Below, one piece after another: positions 1 to 8,883 of a stretch of 64,000 bases of DNA. Each line of letters starts with the position of its first letter. Position 1 is the first letter of the stretch. Source of the stretch: DATKJS01 sp050015275 (GTDB lineage Bacteria; Acidobacteriota; Aminicenantia; Aminicenantales; Saccharicenantaceae); contig JBEKBS010000009.1 in the NCBI GenBank assembly GCA_050015275.1, positions 1 to 64,000 on the forward strand, written 5' to 3'. A program made the position numbers and the translations under genes. The notes below the pieces were generated by a model. That model saw only the letters and a list, made by a program, of their open reading frames with translations, did no database searches and was not told where the DNA came from.

Positions 1-1
1 T

Positions 2-1258
2 TATGCCGCGGTCTCGTACCCGGCCTGGAACAACGCCTTCCCCTATGGGACCATCCCATCCCCGCGCATCGGGGTGACCTACGACCTCTTCGGCAACGGG
101 AAGACGGCTCTGAAGGCCTCGTGGTCCCGCCAGCAGGAGGGCTTCCCCACCGGAACAATCCTCCCTCCCCTGAACTGGTACGGCTATGACTTTTCCTGGT
201 GGGATGACAACCACAACGGCGTGCCCGATCTCCCGGGCCCGGGCGGCGACCACTACGCGGTCCTCTACGGAGAGACTCCCCTGAACATGATCTCCACGGG
301 CTATCTGGACTCCATCGACCCCAACGTCAAGATGCCTCACATCGATGAGGTCACGGCCGGCATTGAACACGAGCTCGTCAAGGACATCAACGTCGGAGTC
401 CGCTATATTCACAAGGAACGCAAGGAAGTCCTGGCCAGTGTCCTCTGGGACCAATCGACCGGCGACTACTGGTACACGCATGACCAGGCCCCCCAGTGGT
501 GGATCCCGTTCACCACGACGGTCCCCGCGTACGGCTCCTTCCCGGCCAGGCAGGTCACCATGTACTTCCTCTCCAATGACGCCCCCGCCCAATACTACCG
601 CCTGACCAACGTCCCTGAAGGCGTCATGAAATACCATTCCGTGGAGGTCAGCCTCGACAAGAGACTGTCCAACGGCTGGCAGCTCGGCGGCTCCGTCAGT
701 TTCACCAGGAGCACCGGAAACTATCCCGTGGGCTACGCCTCTTGGGCTTCGTTCGCCAACTTCACCAGCCCCAACTCGTTCGTCAACACCTATGGCCAGC
801 TGCCCTACAGCCGGCCCATCCTGATCAAGCTTTACGGCACGTTCAACCTGCCTTACAAGTTGATGTTCTCGTTCAACTACATGCATGCCGACGGCACCCC
901 CTGGGGACGGACGGTCAATGTCCAGCCCCCGGCGGACTGGGCGGCGGCCAATAACGTCTCGTCGACGCCTTACAGTATCTACGTAGAACCGCCCGGCACC
1001 CGGCGGACCGAGGCCACGGACAGCCTCGACTTCAGACTCGAGAAGGACTTCAGGCTGGGCCCCGGCAAGCTCGCCGCGTTCGTCGACGCTTTCAACGTTC
1101 TCGGCGCTTACACGTTGACCGTCGCCGATAACCCCGGCGGGACATGGAGGCCGGACGACAACAACTCGACGACCGGCAGCTACACCCCCGGCTCGACAGG
1201 CCTGCGTGGATTTGTCGGATCCCGCATGTTCAAGTTCTCTCTGCTCTACAGGTTCTAA
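2..1258 (+). CDS. Oar-like TonB-dependent outer-membrane receptor, C-terminal part
   Basis: The gene is open at the left edge, and the first full codon is at base 2. About 418 residues of an outer-membrane beta-barrel are visible. They contain alternating aromatic/polar strands, the early stretch PRIGVTYDLFGNGKTALKAS typical of Oar/CarboxypepD_reg TonB receptors, and a C-terminal phenylalanine (LLYRF) as expected for barrel assembly. The plug and carboxypeptidase-regulatory domains would lie upstream, outside the window. Family members import large substrates across the outer membrane using TonB energy. The next genes are glycoside hydrolases, so an oligosaccharide substrate is plausible but inferred. 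No SusD homologue accompanies it here. Confidence 0.85.
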   Translation, partial: YAAVSYPAWNNAFPYGTIPSPRIGVTYDLFGNGKTALKASWSRQQEGFPTGTILPPLNWYGYDFSWWDDNHNGVPDLPGPGGDHYAVLYGETPLNMISTGYLDSIDPNVKMPHIDEVTAGIEHELVKDINVGVRYIHKERKEVLASVLWDQSTGDYWYTHDQAPQWWIPFTTTVPAYGSFPARQVTMYFLSNDAPAQYYRLTNVPEGVMKYHSVEVSLDKRLSNGWQLGGSVSFTRSTGNYPVGYASWASFANFTSPNSFVNTYGQLPYSRPILIKLYGTFNLPYKLMFSFNYMHADGTPWGRTVNVQPPADWAAANNVSSTPYSIYVEPPGTRRTEATDSLDFRLEKDFRLGPGKLAAFVDAFNVLGAYTLTVADNPGGTWRPDDNNSTTGSYTPGSTGLRGFVGSRMFKFSLLYRF

Positions 1259-1336
1259 ACACGGCATTCTGATCGGGACAAGGGGGAGGGGCCATGCGGC
1301 CCTTTCCCCTCCGGTCCCTCTAGGAGGGGGAAGGGC

Positions 1337-1651
1337 ATGTCCAGGGAAACCCTATCGTCCCGTGAGAGCTGTCAGGCCGTTTTCAAACGGGAAAAGCCCG
1401 ATAGGGTCCTCATGGACTTCTGGGGGACAGACGAGGCTGTCGCCAGCCTCATGAAACAGACGGGGCACGCGAGTCAGCGGGCGGCCCTCGAGAAACTGCA
1501 TGTCGACTTTGTCGTCAAGCTCGAGCCGCGCTATGCTGGGTTTGCACTCGCACCGGGTCTCCACACGTTAGGCCGCGACGAGGGCTAGATCCTGGCGCCC
1601 TGCCATAATATCCAGGCCCTGACCCCACCAAAGAACATCAAGGCGATGTAG
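1337..1651 (+). pseudogene. Decayed uroporphyrinogen decarboxylase-family (URO-D/methyltransferase-like) gene
   Basis: A start at 1337 follows an AGGAGG-like ribosome site. The first ~65 codons match the N-terminus of URO-D-family proteins (SRE..., KPDRVLMDFWGTDE, then a leucine-rich helix). The reading then jumps to a family C-terminus: LHTLGRDEG, TAG at 1586-1588, then ILAPCHNIQALTPPKNIKAM in the same frame, then TAG at 1649-1651. In family members I recall an aromatic residue at both stop positions. About 250 central residues are missing. What remains is two ends joined by an in-frame internal deletion plus two amber codons, so no enzyme can be made. Such genes often sit near sugar loci in this kind of genome. 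Confidence 0.75.
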
Positions 1652-1751
1652 GGTACGGGGTGCGAGAATAGATGGATATAAACACGGCGGCGCGCGAATG
1701 AGCTGTAACAACGGCAATCTGCCGGCGCAGAGTGTTTGATACGGAAATGGA

Positions 1752-4394
1752 ATGAAACGAACAACTTTTCGAATCCTCCTGCCGGGGCTTGCATCGTTAG
1801 CTGCCTGGGCCGCGGTTGTGTCGGCACCCGCGTCGAACGACACCGTTCGGTCCGCTATTGCCGTCCAGGCGCCGGGTTCAATGGCCCAGAGCTCAGAGGA
1901 CGCCGAGTGGGGCTATCTTAAACTCTGGTACCGGCGTCCGGCCGCGGTCTGGAATGAAGCGCTTCCGGTCGGAAATGGGCGCCTCGGGGCTATGATCTAC
2001 GGCGGCGTCAACGAAGAGTGCGTTCAGCTTAACGAATCCACCGTTTGGACCGGCGGCCCCTATGACCCCTCGAACCCGGAGGCCCTGAAGGCCTTGCCGG
2101 AGGTTCGGCGGCTCGTTTTCGCCGGGAAATTCCGTGAGGCGCAGGAACTCTTCGGCCGGAAAATGATGGCCCGTCCGCCCAACCAGCAGAAATATCAGCC
2201 TCTGGCGGACCTCCAGATTAGTTACGCCGGACTGGGGCGTCCGACCGACCAAAACAAGCAACTCACGGGCTATAGGCGGGAACTCGACTTGGACACGGCC
2301 GTCGCCGCCGTACGCTACACAATTGGCGGCGTGACTTACACACGTGAAGTCTTTGCGAGCCCAGCCGACGAGGTCATTGTAGTGCGTTTCGCGGCCTCCA
2401 AGCCCGGCAACTTGTCCTTCAGCGTTCGCTTGACGGGACGGACGAACGGGCTCACCATGGACGATACGTACGCTCGGATCACGGAGCTCGACGGCAGATC
2501 CGTGGAATCTCCGGGCGACGAACATTGGGAGAGCAACGGTCTCGGTTCGGACTGCCTCCGGTTGCGGGGAAGGACGGCCACATACCTCGGGATCAAGGGC
2601 CGCGTCGAGTACGAGGCCATGGCCAAGGTCATCCCCGAAGGCGGCCGTGTCCAACTCGACGGCGATGTAGCGACCGTTAGCTGCGCCGATGCCGCAACCA
2701 TCCTGGTCACGGCGGCCACGAACTTCCTGAGTTTTAAGGACCTTGGTGGCGACCCGGCCCCCCTGGCCGAAAGCAGTCTCGCGGCCGCCGTCACGAAGTC
2801 CTATGAAAAACTCAGGGAAGATCATGTCGCCGGACACCGGCGGCTCTTCCGCCGGGCCGCACTGGTCCTGCCGCGCACTGATGCGTCGGGCCTTCCCACC
2901 GACGAGCGCCTGCGGCGGTTCCAGGCCCGGGGCGATGACCCGGCGTTGGCCGCGCTCTATTTTCAATTCGGCCGCTATCTTCTCATTTCGAGCTCTCGCC
3001 CGGGCGGGGTTCCGGCCAACCTCCAGGGTCTCTGGAATGATACGATGAATCCGGCCTGGGGCAGCAAATACACGACCAACATCAACCTCGAGATGAACTA
3101 CTGGCCCGCCGAAGTCGCGAACCTCGATGAGTGTTTCGAGCCGTTCGTCCGGCTCGTCGAAGGCCTGGCCGAAACGGGGGCGAAAATCGCGAAAACGCAT
3201 TACGGCGCCCGCGGTTGGATGCTCCACCACAACACCGACATCTGGTTGGCCGCCGCTCCGGTCAACGGTCCGTACGTGGGGACCTGGCCGGCGGGCGGGG
3301 CTTGGCTATGCAACGAGCTCTGGGACCGCTATCTCTTCACTGGGGCGGCGGATTACCTGCGCCGGATTTACCCGCTTCTCAAGGGAGCGGCCGAGTTCTT
3401 TCTCGATACGCTCGTTGAGGAGCCACGCCACAAGTGGCTCGTGACCTGCCCCTCGAGCTCCCCCGAAAACTGGCCCCATTATCCCGGCAACGTGAGCTTC
3501 ACCGACGAGGTGCGCAAAGTCAAGGTCTTCGCCACGATTGCCGCGGGTCCGGCCCTGGACATGGAGCTATTGCGGGACCTATTCAGCGCCTATGCCGACG
3601 CTTCTCGCACGCTCGGCCTGGACGCAGCGTTCCGGAGCGCCGTCCTTCGTGCCCGGGATCGCCTGGCCCCTCTTCAGATTGGCCGCTACGGCCAGCTTCA
3701 GGAGTGGCTCGACGACTGGGACGATCCCAAGGACACGAACCGGCACCTTTCCCATCTCTATGCTCTCTACCCCGGTCGTGCGATCGGACTCGACGCGACA
3801 GCCCGGCTCGCGGCCGCGGCCCGGATGTCCTTAACCATGCGCGGCGAGGGAGGCATGGGTTGGTCGATTGCCTGGAAGACGGCCCTGTGGGCCAGGCTGC
3901 GCGATGCGGAGAAGGCGTACGCCTCGTTGCGTAGTCTCCTTCAACCGCAGGATATGTCCGAAGGCGATCCGAGAAAGGGCGGCACGCTTCCGAACCTTAT
4001 GGACATCGGTCCGCCCTTCCAGATTGACGGGAACTTCGGCGGGACGGCTGGAATCGCGGAGATGCTGCTCCAATCTCAGAACGACACGATTGACTTTCTT
4101 CCCGCGCTTCCCGCGGCTTGGCCCGATGGTGTTCTTCGCGGCTTCGCCGCCCGCGGTGGCTTCGAAGTGGACATCGCTTGGAAAGCCGGCCGCTTGACGT
4201 CCGGGTCGATTCAGTCGCGGCTGGGCAAGCCATGCCGCCTCAGAGTCCGATGGCCGGTGCAAGTGACCCTCAGTGACGGCATGCCCGTAAAGACGGTTGA
4301 AAGCGGGGAGGACATGTTGACCTTTCCGACGGAACGGGGCGAGACCTATCATGTCGCTCCCGCTGGCGCCGGCGAACCGGAAGCTCTAAAATAA
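1752..4394 (+). CDS. GH95 family alpha-L-fucosidase (or alpha-L-galactosidase), secreted
   Basis: This is an 880-residue protein with a signal peptide at residues 1-28. It has the GH95 N-terminal beta-sandwich (LWYRRPAAVWNEALPVGNG, residues ~55-75, and QLNESTVWTGGP) followed by an (alpha/alpha)6 barrel. The expected catalytic set is present: the N-x-N pair that activates water (N443 and N445 in TTNINLEMNYWPAE), the acid E572 in PSSSPENW, and D759 in FQIDGNFGG. The family inverts alpha-1,2-L-fucosyl or alpha-L-galactosyl linkages. Substrate choice between these cannot be decided by eye. It lies 12 bases before the zinc dehydrogenase gene and probably heads that operon. Confidence 0.9.
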   Translation: MKRTTFRILLPGLASLAAWAAVVSAPASNDTVRSAIAVQAPGSMAQSSEDAEWGYLKLWYRRPAAVWNEALPVGNGRLGAMIYGGVNEECVQLNESTVWTGGPYDPSNPEALKALPEVRRLVFAGKFREAQELFGRKMMARPPNQQKYQPLADLQISYAGLGRPTDQNKQLTGYRRELDLDTAVAAVRYTIGGVTYTREVFASPADEVIVVRFAASKPGNLSFSVRLTGRTNGLTMDDTYARITELDGRSVESPGDEHWESNGLGSDCLRLRGRTATYLGIKGRVEYEAMAKVIPEGGRVQLDGDVATVSCADAATILVTAATNFLSFKDLGGDPAPLAESSLAAAVTKSYEKLREDHVAGHRRLFRRAALVLPRTDASGLPTDERLRRFQARGDDPALAALYFQFGRYLLISSSRPGGVPANLQGLWNDTMNPAWGSKYTTNINLEMNYWPAEVANLDECFEPFVRLVEGLAETGAKIAKTHYGARGWMLHHNTDIWLAAAPVNGPYVGTWPAGGAWLCNELWDRYLFTGAADYLRRIYPLLKGAAEFFLDTLVEEPRHKWLVTCPSSSPENWPHYPGNVSFTDEVRKVKVFATIAAGPALDMELLRDLFSAYADASRTLGLDAAFRSAVLRARDRLAPLQIGRYGQLQEWLDDWDDPKDTNRHLSHLYALYPGRAIGLDATARLAAAARMSLTMRGEGGMGWSIAWKTALWARLRDAEKAYASLRSLLQPQDMSEGDPRKGGTLPNLMDIGPPFQIDGNFGGTAGIAEMLLQSQNDTIDFLPALPAAWPDGVLRGFAARGGFEVDIAWKAGRLTSGSIQSRLGKPCRLRVRWPVQVTLSDGMPVKTVESGEDMLTFPTERGETYHVAPAGAGEPEALK

Positions 4395-4406
4395 AGGAGA
4401 TCGAAG

Positions 4407-5423
4407 ATGAGACAGGCCGTGATGACCTCTCCCGGCGAGATTGAGTTCAGGGACGTGCCCGTTCCCAAGCCCGGCCCCGACGAAGTCCTCATCCGCATCA
4501 AGACGATCGGGGTCTGCGGATCCGACGTTCACGTCCGGCACGGACGTCACCCGTTCACCTCTTACCCTGTCGTCCAGGGCCACGAATTCTCGGGCGTCGT
4601 CGAGTCCGTCGGAAAACGAGTCCGTAACATCCGGCCTGGGCTGAAAGTCACGGCCACTCCCCAGATCGTTTGCGGCCGCTGCGGCCCCTGCCGGCGCGGG
4701 GATTACCATATCTGCGACGTCCTCAAGGTCCAGGGCTTTCAGGCCCCCGGCTGCGCCCAGGACTTCTTTGTCACCGAGGCGGCGAAGATCATCCCCCTCC
4801 CCGCGTCGTTCAGCTTCGAACAGGGGGCTCTCGTCGAGCCGGTGGCGGTCGGGGTCCACGCGGTCGCCCGGGCCGGAAGGATCGGCGGGACGAACGTCGT
4901 CGTCCTCGGCGCCGGCCCCATCGGCAATCTCCTCGGGCAAGTGGCCCGGGCCGCGGGCGCGAACGTTCTGATCAACGACATCAGCGATTTCCGCCTCGAG
5001 ATCGCCCGGCGGTCCGGGCTCCGGTCGGTATCCAATGCGAAGGCGGAGAGTCTCGAGGAGGCCGTGGTGCGCGTCTTCGGCCGTAAGGGCTTTGACACGG
5101 CCTTTGAATGCGCCGGCGCCGAGGCCGCCATCAATCTGGCCATTGGAGCCATCCGGAAAGGCGGGACGATCGTCGCCGTCGGAGTCTACGGCGAACGACC
5201 GCGGGTCAATATGGGATTTCTCCAGGACCGGGAGCTCGTCCTGAAGGGGACTCTGATGTACCAGAGGAGGGATTTCATCAAGGCGGTCAGGCTGATCACG
5301 GACCGGCGCGTCATCACGAAGCCCCTGGAGACCGTTCATTTCCCCTTCGAAAGCTATCGGAGCGCCTATGACTTCATCGACCAGGAAGGGGACAGATCCA
5401 TGAAGGTCTTTATCGACCTTTGA
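4407..5423 (+). CDS. Zinc-dependent medium-chain alcohol/polyol dehydrogenase
   Basis: This 338-residue MDR-superfamily enzyme has the catalytic zinc site GVCGSDVH (Cys near residue 38) with GHEFSG. The structural zinc cysteines are in CGRCGPCRRGDYHIC and the nucleotide-binding turn is VVLGAGPIGN. The closest general type is the threonine/sorbitol dehydrogenase group, acting on a secondary hydroxyl with NAD(P). An AAAGGAG ribosome site at 4393-4399 precedes the ATG, and only 12 bases separate it from the GH95 gene. Context suggests oxidation of a released deoxysugar, sugar acid or polyol. The exact substrate is unknown. Confidence 0.85.
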   Translation: MRQAVMTSPGEIEFRDVPVPKPGPDEVLIRIKTIGVCGSDVHVRHGRHPFTSYPVVQGHEFSGVVESVGKRVRNIRPGLKVTATPQIVCGRCGPCRRGDYHICDVLKVQGFQAPGCAQDFFVTEAAKIIPLPASFSFEQGALVEPVAVGVHAVARAGRIGGTNVVVLGAGPIGNLLGQVARAAGANVLINDISDFRLEIARRSGLRSVSNAKAESLEEAVVRVFGRKGFDTAFECAGAEAAINLAIGAIRKGGTIVAVGVYGERPRVNMGFLQDRELVLKGTLMYQRRDFIKAVRLITDRRVITKPLETVHFPFESYRSAYDFIDQEGDRSMKVFIDL

Positions 5424-5487
5424 ACGGGCGCTCGGGACGTGCCGCGGAGAGAGCCAAGATTATATGCGTCCGGAGGATAGAGAACAC

Positions 5488-6648
5488 ATGAAACCATTCC
5501 ACTACCACCAACCAACGGAAATTCGGTTCGGCCGGGGCCGCGTGGCCGATATCGGGCCAGCCGTGGCCCGCGTCGGAAGCCGCTGTCTCCTCGTGACGGT
5601 CCCGGAGACCCCCGAGTTCGGGGGACTTTTCGGAAGGGTCAGACGTTTGCTGACCGAGGCCAAGATCCCCTTCGCCCATTTCGACGGCGTCATCCCCAAT
5701 CCCACCTGCGACGTCGTGTCGGCGGGTGCCAGAATGGCGAGGGATTTCAAGGCCGACATCGTCCTTGGCGTCGGCGGCGGCTCGAGCATGGACACGGCCA
5801 AGGCGATCGCCGTCGAAGCCACCCACCCGGGCAGGGCCTGGGATTACCTGTTCTTCCGGGAAAGCCAGCCGACCGGCAAAACCCTGCCGATTGTCGCTGT
5901 CACGACTACCTCAGGAACCGGATCCCATGTCACTCAGGTGGCCGTCATCACGAATCCGGAGGAAAAAAACAAATCCGCGCTGTTTCATCCGCTGCTCTAC
6001 CCCCGGACGAGCATTGTCGATCCCGAGCTGATGCGTTCCGTGCCAGGCCGGGTGACGGCCACGACCGGGTTCGACGTATTTGCCCACGCCTTTGAGAGTT
6101 TTATCAACCCGAACGGATCTCCTTATACGGACCTGATGGCTCTGGAGGCCCTGGCAATCGTCGCCAGACACCTCCCCTCCGCCGTCAAGGACGGAACGGA
6201 CCTTGAGGCCAGAGAACAAATGGCGTGGGCCGATACGCTGGCCGGCCTCTGCATCGCCAACTCCGGTGTGACCCTCCCTCACGGCATCGGCATGGCTATC
6301 GGCGGACTCTATCCCCATGTCGCTCACGGCGAAGCCCTGGCCGTGGTCTACCCGGCGATCCTGCGCTACAGTTTCCGGGCCGCCCCCGCTAAATTCGCCG
6401 CCGTGGGCCGGATCCTCGATAAAAGAATTGCCGCCGAGACAGGGCTGAAGGCCGCCGAGAAATCGTGTGCCGCGATCGAGCGCTTCATGAAGAAGATCGG
6501 GATGGATCTCAGGCTCCGCGATCTCCACGTGCCCGAAGATGAGCTGGCCGCGCTCGCGATCCAATCTCTCGTGCTCCCGGACTACCGGAACCATCCCAAG
6601 GTCGCGACCCTTGATGAGGTCGCGCGGATCCTCGGCGAAAGCCATTGA
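5488..6648 (+). CDS. Iron-containing alcohol dehydrogenase (group III, FucO/YqhD-like)
   Basis: The 386-residue protein has the NAD(P) motif GVGGGSSMDTAKA. The metal site is conserved: D and H in TGFDVFAHAFES, then H in LPHGIGM and H in VAHGEALA. The ATG at 5488 is preferred over an in-frame ATG at 5464 because GGAGG (5472-5476) lies before it and homology begins there. Family members reduce lactaldehyde or similar aldehydes, or oxidise alcohols. FucO handles lactaldehyde from L-fucose and L-rhamnose breakdown. That fits the GH95 and GH78 neighbours, but the specific substrate is inference. Confidence 0.85.
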   Translation: MKPFHYHQPTEIRFGRGRVADIGPAVARVGSRCLLVTVPETPEFGGLFGRVRRLLTEAKIPFAHFDGVIPNPTCDVVSAGARMARDFKADIVLGVGGGSSMDTAKAIAVEATHPGRAWDYLFFRESQPTGKTLPIVAVTTTSGTGSHVTQVAVITNPEEKNKSALFHPLLYPRTSIVDPELMRSVPGRVTATTGFDVFAHAFESFINPNGSPYTDLMALEALAIVARHLPSAVKDGTDLEAREQMAWADTLAGLCIANSGVTLPHGIGMAIGGLYPHVAHGEALAVVYPAILRYSFRAAPAKFAAVGRILDKRIAAETGLKAAEKSCAAIERFMKKIGMDLRLRDLHVPEDELAALAIQSLVLPDYRNHPKVATLDEVARILGESH

Positions 6649-6680
6649 AGAAACAGATGGCGCATCATGGGGGAGGAACC

Positions 6681-8777
6681 GTGAGCCAACGTCTGCTTTG
6701 GTCCCTTGTTGCGCTCTTCACCATTCTCTCGGGAGCGGTCGCTGAACTCCGGTCACCGGCCGCTCGAAAGGACCCGGTGGCCTTGTGGACGTTCGACGAA
6801 GGATCGGCGACCCGGAGGGCGCTCGATGCGGCGAGCGGCGTCCAGGATGCGATCGAGGGGCATTTCAAGCTTGTCACAGGGATCTCGGGAACCGGCCTTA
6901 GGTTCGACGGCTACACCACCCGCGTCATCCGGAAAGGAAACCGGGCTCCGCGCCTGGGCGAGGCGTTCACGATGGAGGCCTGGGTCGCCCCGGCGGCGCT
7001 GCCGTGGAATTGGTGTCCCGTCCTGAGCCAGGAGAAGGACGGGCTTGTCGGCTATTCTTTCGGGATCGGGCCCCAAGGCGAACTCGGACTGAGGGTCTCT
7101 GTCCGCGGCGAATGGAAGGAGTGCCTGTCGCGCACCAGGATTCCCACGGGAAAATGGACACATCTCGCGGCCGTTTTCGACGCCCGGAGTGGGATCACAT
7201 TGTTCCTTGACGGCCGGGAGGCGGGCTCGCTGGCTTTTCAGGGGATCCCGGCCTATGCCGGCGGCGCGGACCTCCTGATCGGGATGAACCCCGAAAAGAG
7301 AAAGCCGTCGCACATCGTCGGGTCGGGCGTCGGAACGGTCGAAGGCTGGTATGCGTTCGACGGGATCATGGATGAGATCAGGATCTTCGATCGAGCGCTT
7401 TCCGCCGAAGAGCTGAAGCAAACCTATGAGTCTGTGCGGCCGGCCTCAGCCCCCGACCTCGCCGTCCCCCGGCTGCCTTCCGGCCCTCAAGGGCCGGGGC
7501 GTTTCGGGGCTTATTATACGAAGCTCCGGTACGACGACGGCTGGGATGCCCTGTGGCCCGTCGGTCCGGCCGCGGACATCGTCGTCGAGTTCGACGATTC
7601 GCCGGTCCGCGTCGTTTTCTGGCGGGGGACGCGCTACGGCCCGGCCTGGGTCATGGAGAACGGACAGTGGCTGGCCGACCAGAGCGTCGAAACATGGGAC
7701 GACACCGAGGGCTGCTACGAGCACATGGAAGACCCTCGCTGCCTCTATTCCCAAGTCCGGATCCTGGAATCGAGCGAGGCCCGGGCCGTGGTCCATTGGC
7801 GCTATGCCCCCGTGAGCTCGCGCAACCATTTCTGGCGGGTCGACGAGAAATCCGGCTGGGGATTATGGATGGACGAATATTACTATTTTTATCCCGACCT
7901 GACGGCCGTCCGCAAAGTGGTTTGGCCCGCAGAATTCCTGGGCCGGGAATCACCGTCCGAAATCCAGGAAACCATCCCCCTGTGCCAGCCCGGTCAAAGC
8001 TCCGAGGACGTCCTGAACCGGGACGCCCTGACGCTTCTCAACCTGAAAGGGGAGAGCCAGGTGTACTCCTGGCCCGGAGAGATCAATGATCCTGACCACC
8101 GCCGGAAGCTCCAGCCCGAGAATCCGAATATCCAGGTCGTGAACCTGAAGTCGAAGGCCAAGCCCTTCATCCTCTTCGAACCGGGCTGCCAGATGAATGT
8201 TTATGTCGGGAGGGTCAGGGCCGGCGTCTCGAATTTCCCCGCGTACAACCACTTTCCGGTCTCTCTCCTGCCTTCGGACGGCCGGTACGCGGTGGCGGCC
8301 GACCGCGTGACGAGTTTTTCCATCTCCTACACCGATCCTCCGAGGCACGCCGGGCCCGAAGAGACCACTTGGGCGAGTTGGGTCTATGGCGTCACGGAGG
8401 GCCCGTACAGAGGCCTGGCGGCGCTCGGAAGGTCCTGGGCCCTAGCGCCGGCCTTGTCCGTTCAGGGTCCCGGCCTTCGTTCCGAAGGCTATGACCTCTC
8501 GCAGCGAGCCTATGTGCTTGCCTGCCCCCACCCAGGGAGGCCGGAGGCCGTGGTCTGCGAGCTCCAGGCTGCCCCGGAAAGGCCGGCGGTGAATATCGTG
8601 CTTTATCTCCGGGGCTGGGGCGACGGAGGCGCCGCGGTGACGGTGGATGGACAGCCCGTCGAGCGCGGCCCGGCCCTCAAGCTTGGATATGTGCGAACGA
8701 TCGACGGGACCGATCTTGTGGTCTGGATCAAGAAGGAGTCGGTCCGGCCGGTCCGCATCGGCTTGGGGCCCCGATGA
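6681..8777 (+). CDS. Secreted LamG-domain protein with unknown C-terminal domain
   Basis: This is a 698-residue exported protein. I chose the GTG at 6681 because GGGAGGAA lies just upstream and the signal peptide (LLWSLVALFTILSGAVA) begins there; an in-frame ATG at 6657 would add a polar leader. Residues ~30-225 form a LamG/concanavalin-like fold (VALWTFDEGS..., LRFDGYTTRV, FTMEAWVAP, IMDEIRIFDRALSAEEL). Residues ~230-698 form a tryptophan- and tyrosine-rich beta domain that I do not recognise (RFGAYYTKLRYDDGWDALW, WGLWMDEYYYFYP). No catalytic motif is evident. It could bind or cleave carbohydrate. It sits between the dehydrogenases and the sugar importer. Confidence 0.7.
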   Translation: MSQRLLWSLVALFTILSGAVAELRSPAARKDPVALWTFDEGSATRRALDAASGVQDAIEGHFKLVTGISGTGLRFDGYTTRVIRKGNRAPRLGEAFTMEAWVAPAALPWNWCPVLSQEKDGLVGYSFGIGPQGELGLRVSVRGEWKECLSRTRIPTGKWTHLAAVFDARSGITLFLDGREAGSLAFQGIPAYAGGADLLIGMNPEKRKPSHIVGSGVGTVEGWYAFDGIMDEIRIFDRALSAEELKQTYESVRPASAPDLAVPRLPSGPQGPGRFGAYYTKLRYDDGWDALWPVGPAADIVVEFDDSPVRVVFWRGTRYGPAWVMENGQWLADQSVETWDDTEGCYEHMEDPRCLYSQVRILESSEARAVVHWRYAPVSSRNHFWRVDEKSGWGLWMDEYYYFYPDLTAVRKVVWPAEFLGRESPSEIQETIPLCQPGQSSEDVLNRDALTLLNLKGESQVYSWPGEINDPDHRRKLQPENPNIQVVNLKSKAKPFILFEPGCQMNVYVGRVRAGVSNFPAYNHFPVSLLPSDGRYAVAADRVTSFSISYTDPPRHAGPEETTWASWVYGVTEGPYRGLAALGRSWALAPALSVQGPGLRSEGYDLSQRAYVLACPHPGRPEAVVCELQAAPERPAVNIVLYLRGWGDGGAAVTVDGQPVERGPALKLGYVRTIDGTDLVVWIKKESVRPVRIGLGPR

Positions 8778-8791
8778 GCGGATCTGAGTCA

Positions 8792-8800
8792 TGCTATAAT
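8792..8800 (+). promoter_or_regulatory. Extended -10 promoter for the sugar ABC operon
   Basis: TGCTATAAT is an extended -10 (TGn plus a perfect TATAAT at 8795-8800). It is in the 106-base gap before the substrate-binding protein gene. No good -35 is at the normal distance, as is often tolerated with an extended -10. The predicted start near 8807 leaves a leader of roughly 77 bases. Confidence 0.5.
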
Positions 8801-8883
8801 GAAAAATCCTTAAGCCTTCGGCCTGTCTCCGTCGCGCGGGTCCAGCGGCACCCGCGGTGGGCGGCGGATCGGGAGGAATCGCG

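Noticed and set aside
2..1258. SusC/SusD-type polysaccharide utilisation locus
   Set aside because: The barrel is Oar-like and no SusD gene follows. The locus relies on an ABC importer instead.
1586..1651. Amber codon readthrough (TAG as an amino acid) in the URO-D remnant
   Set aside because: About 250 central residues are also missing, so recoding would not restore an enzyme. Simple decay explains both.
1893..3230. 445-codon minus-strand frame opposite GH95
   Set aside because: It has no ribosome site, no recognisable domain, and lies fully inside an intact glycosidase gene.
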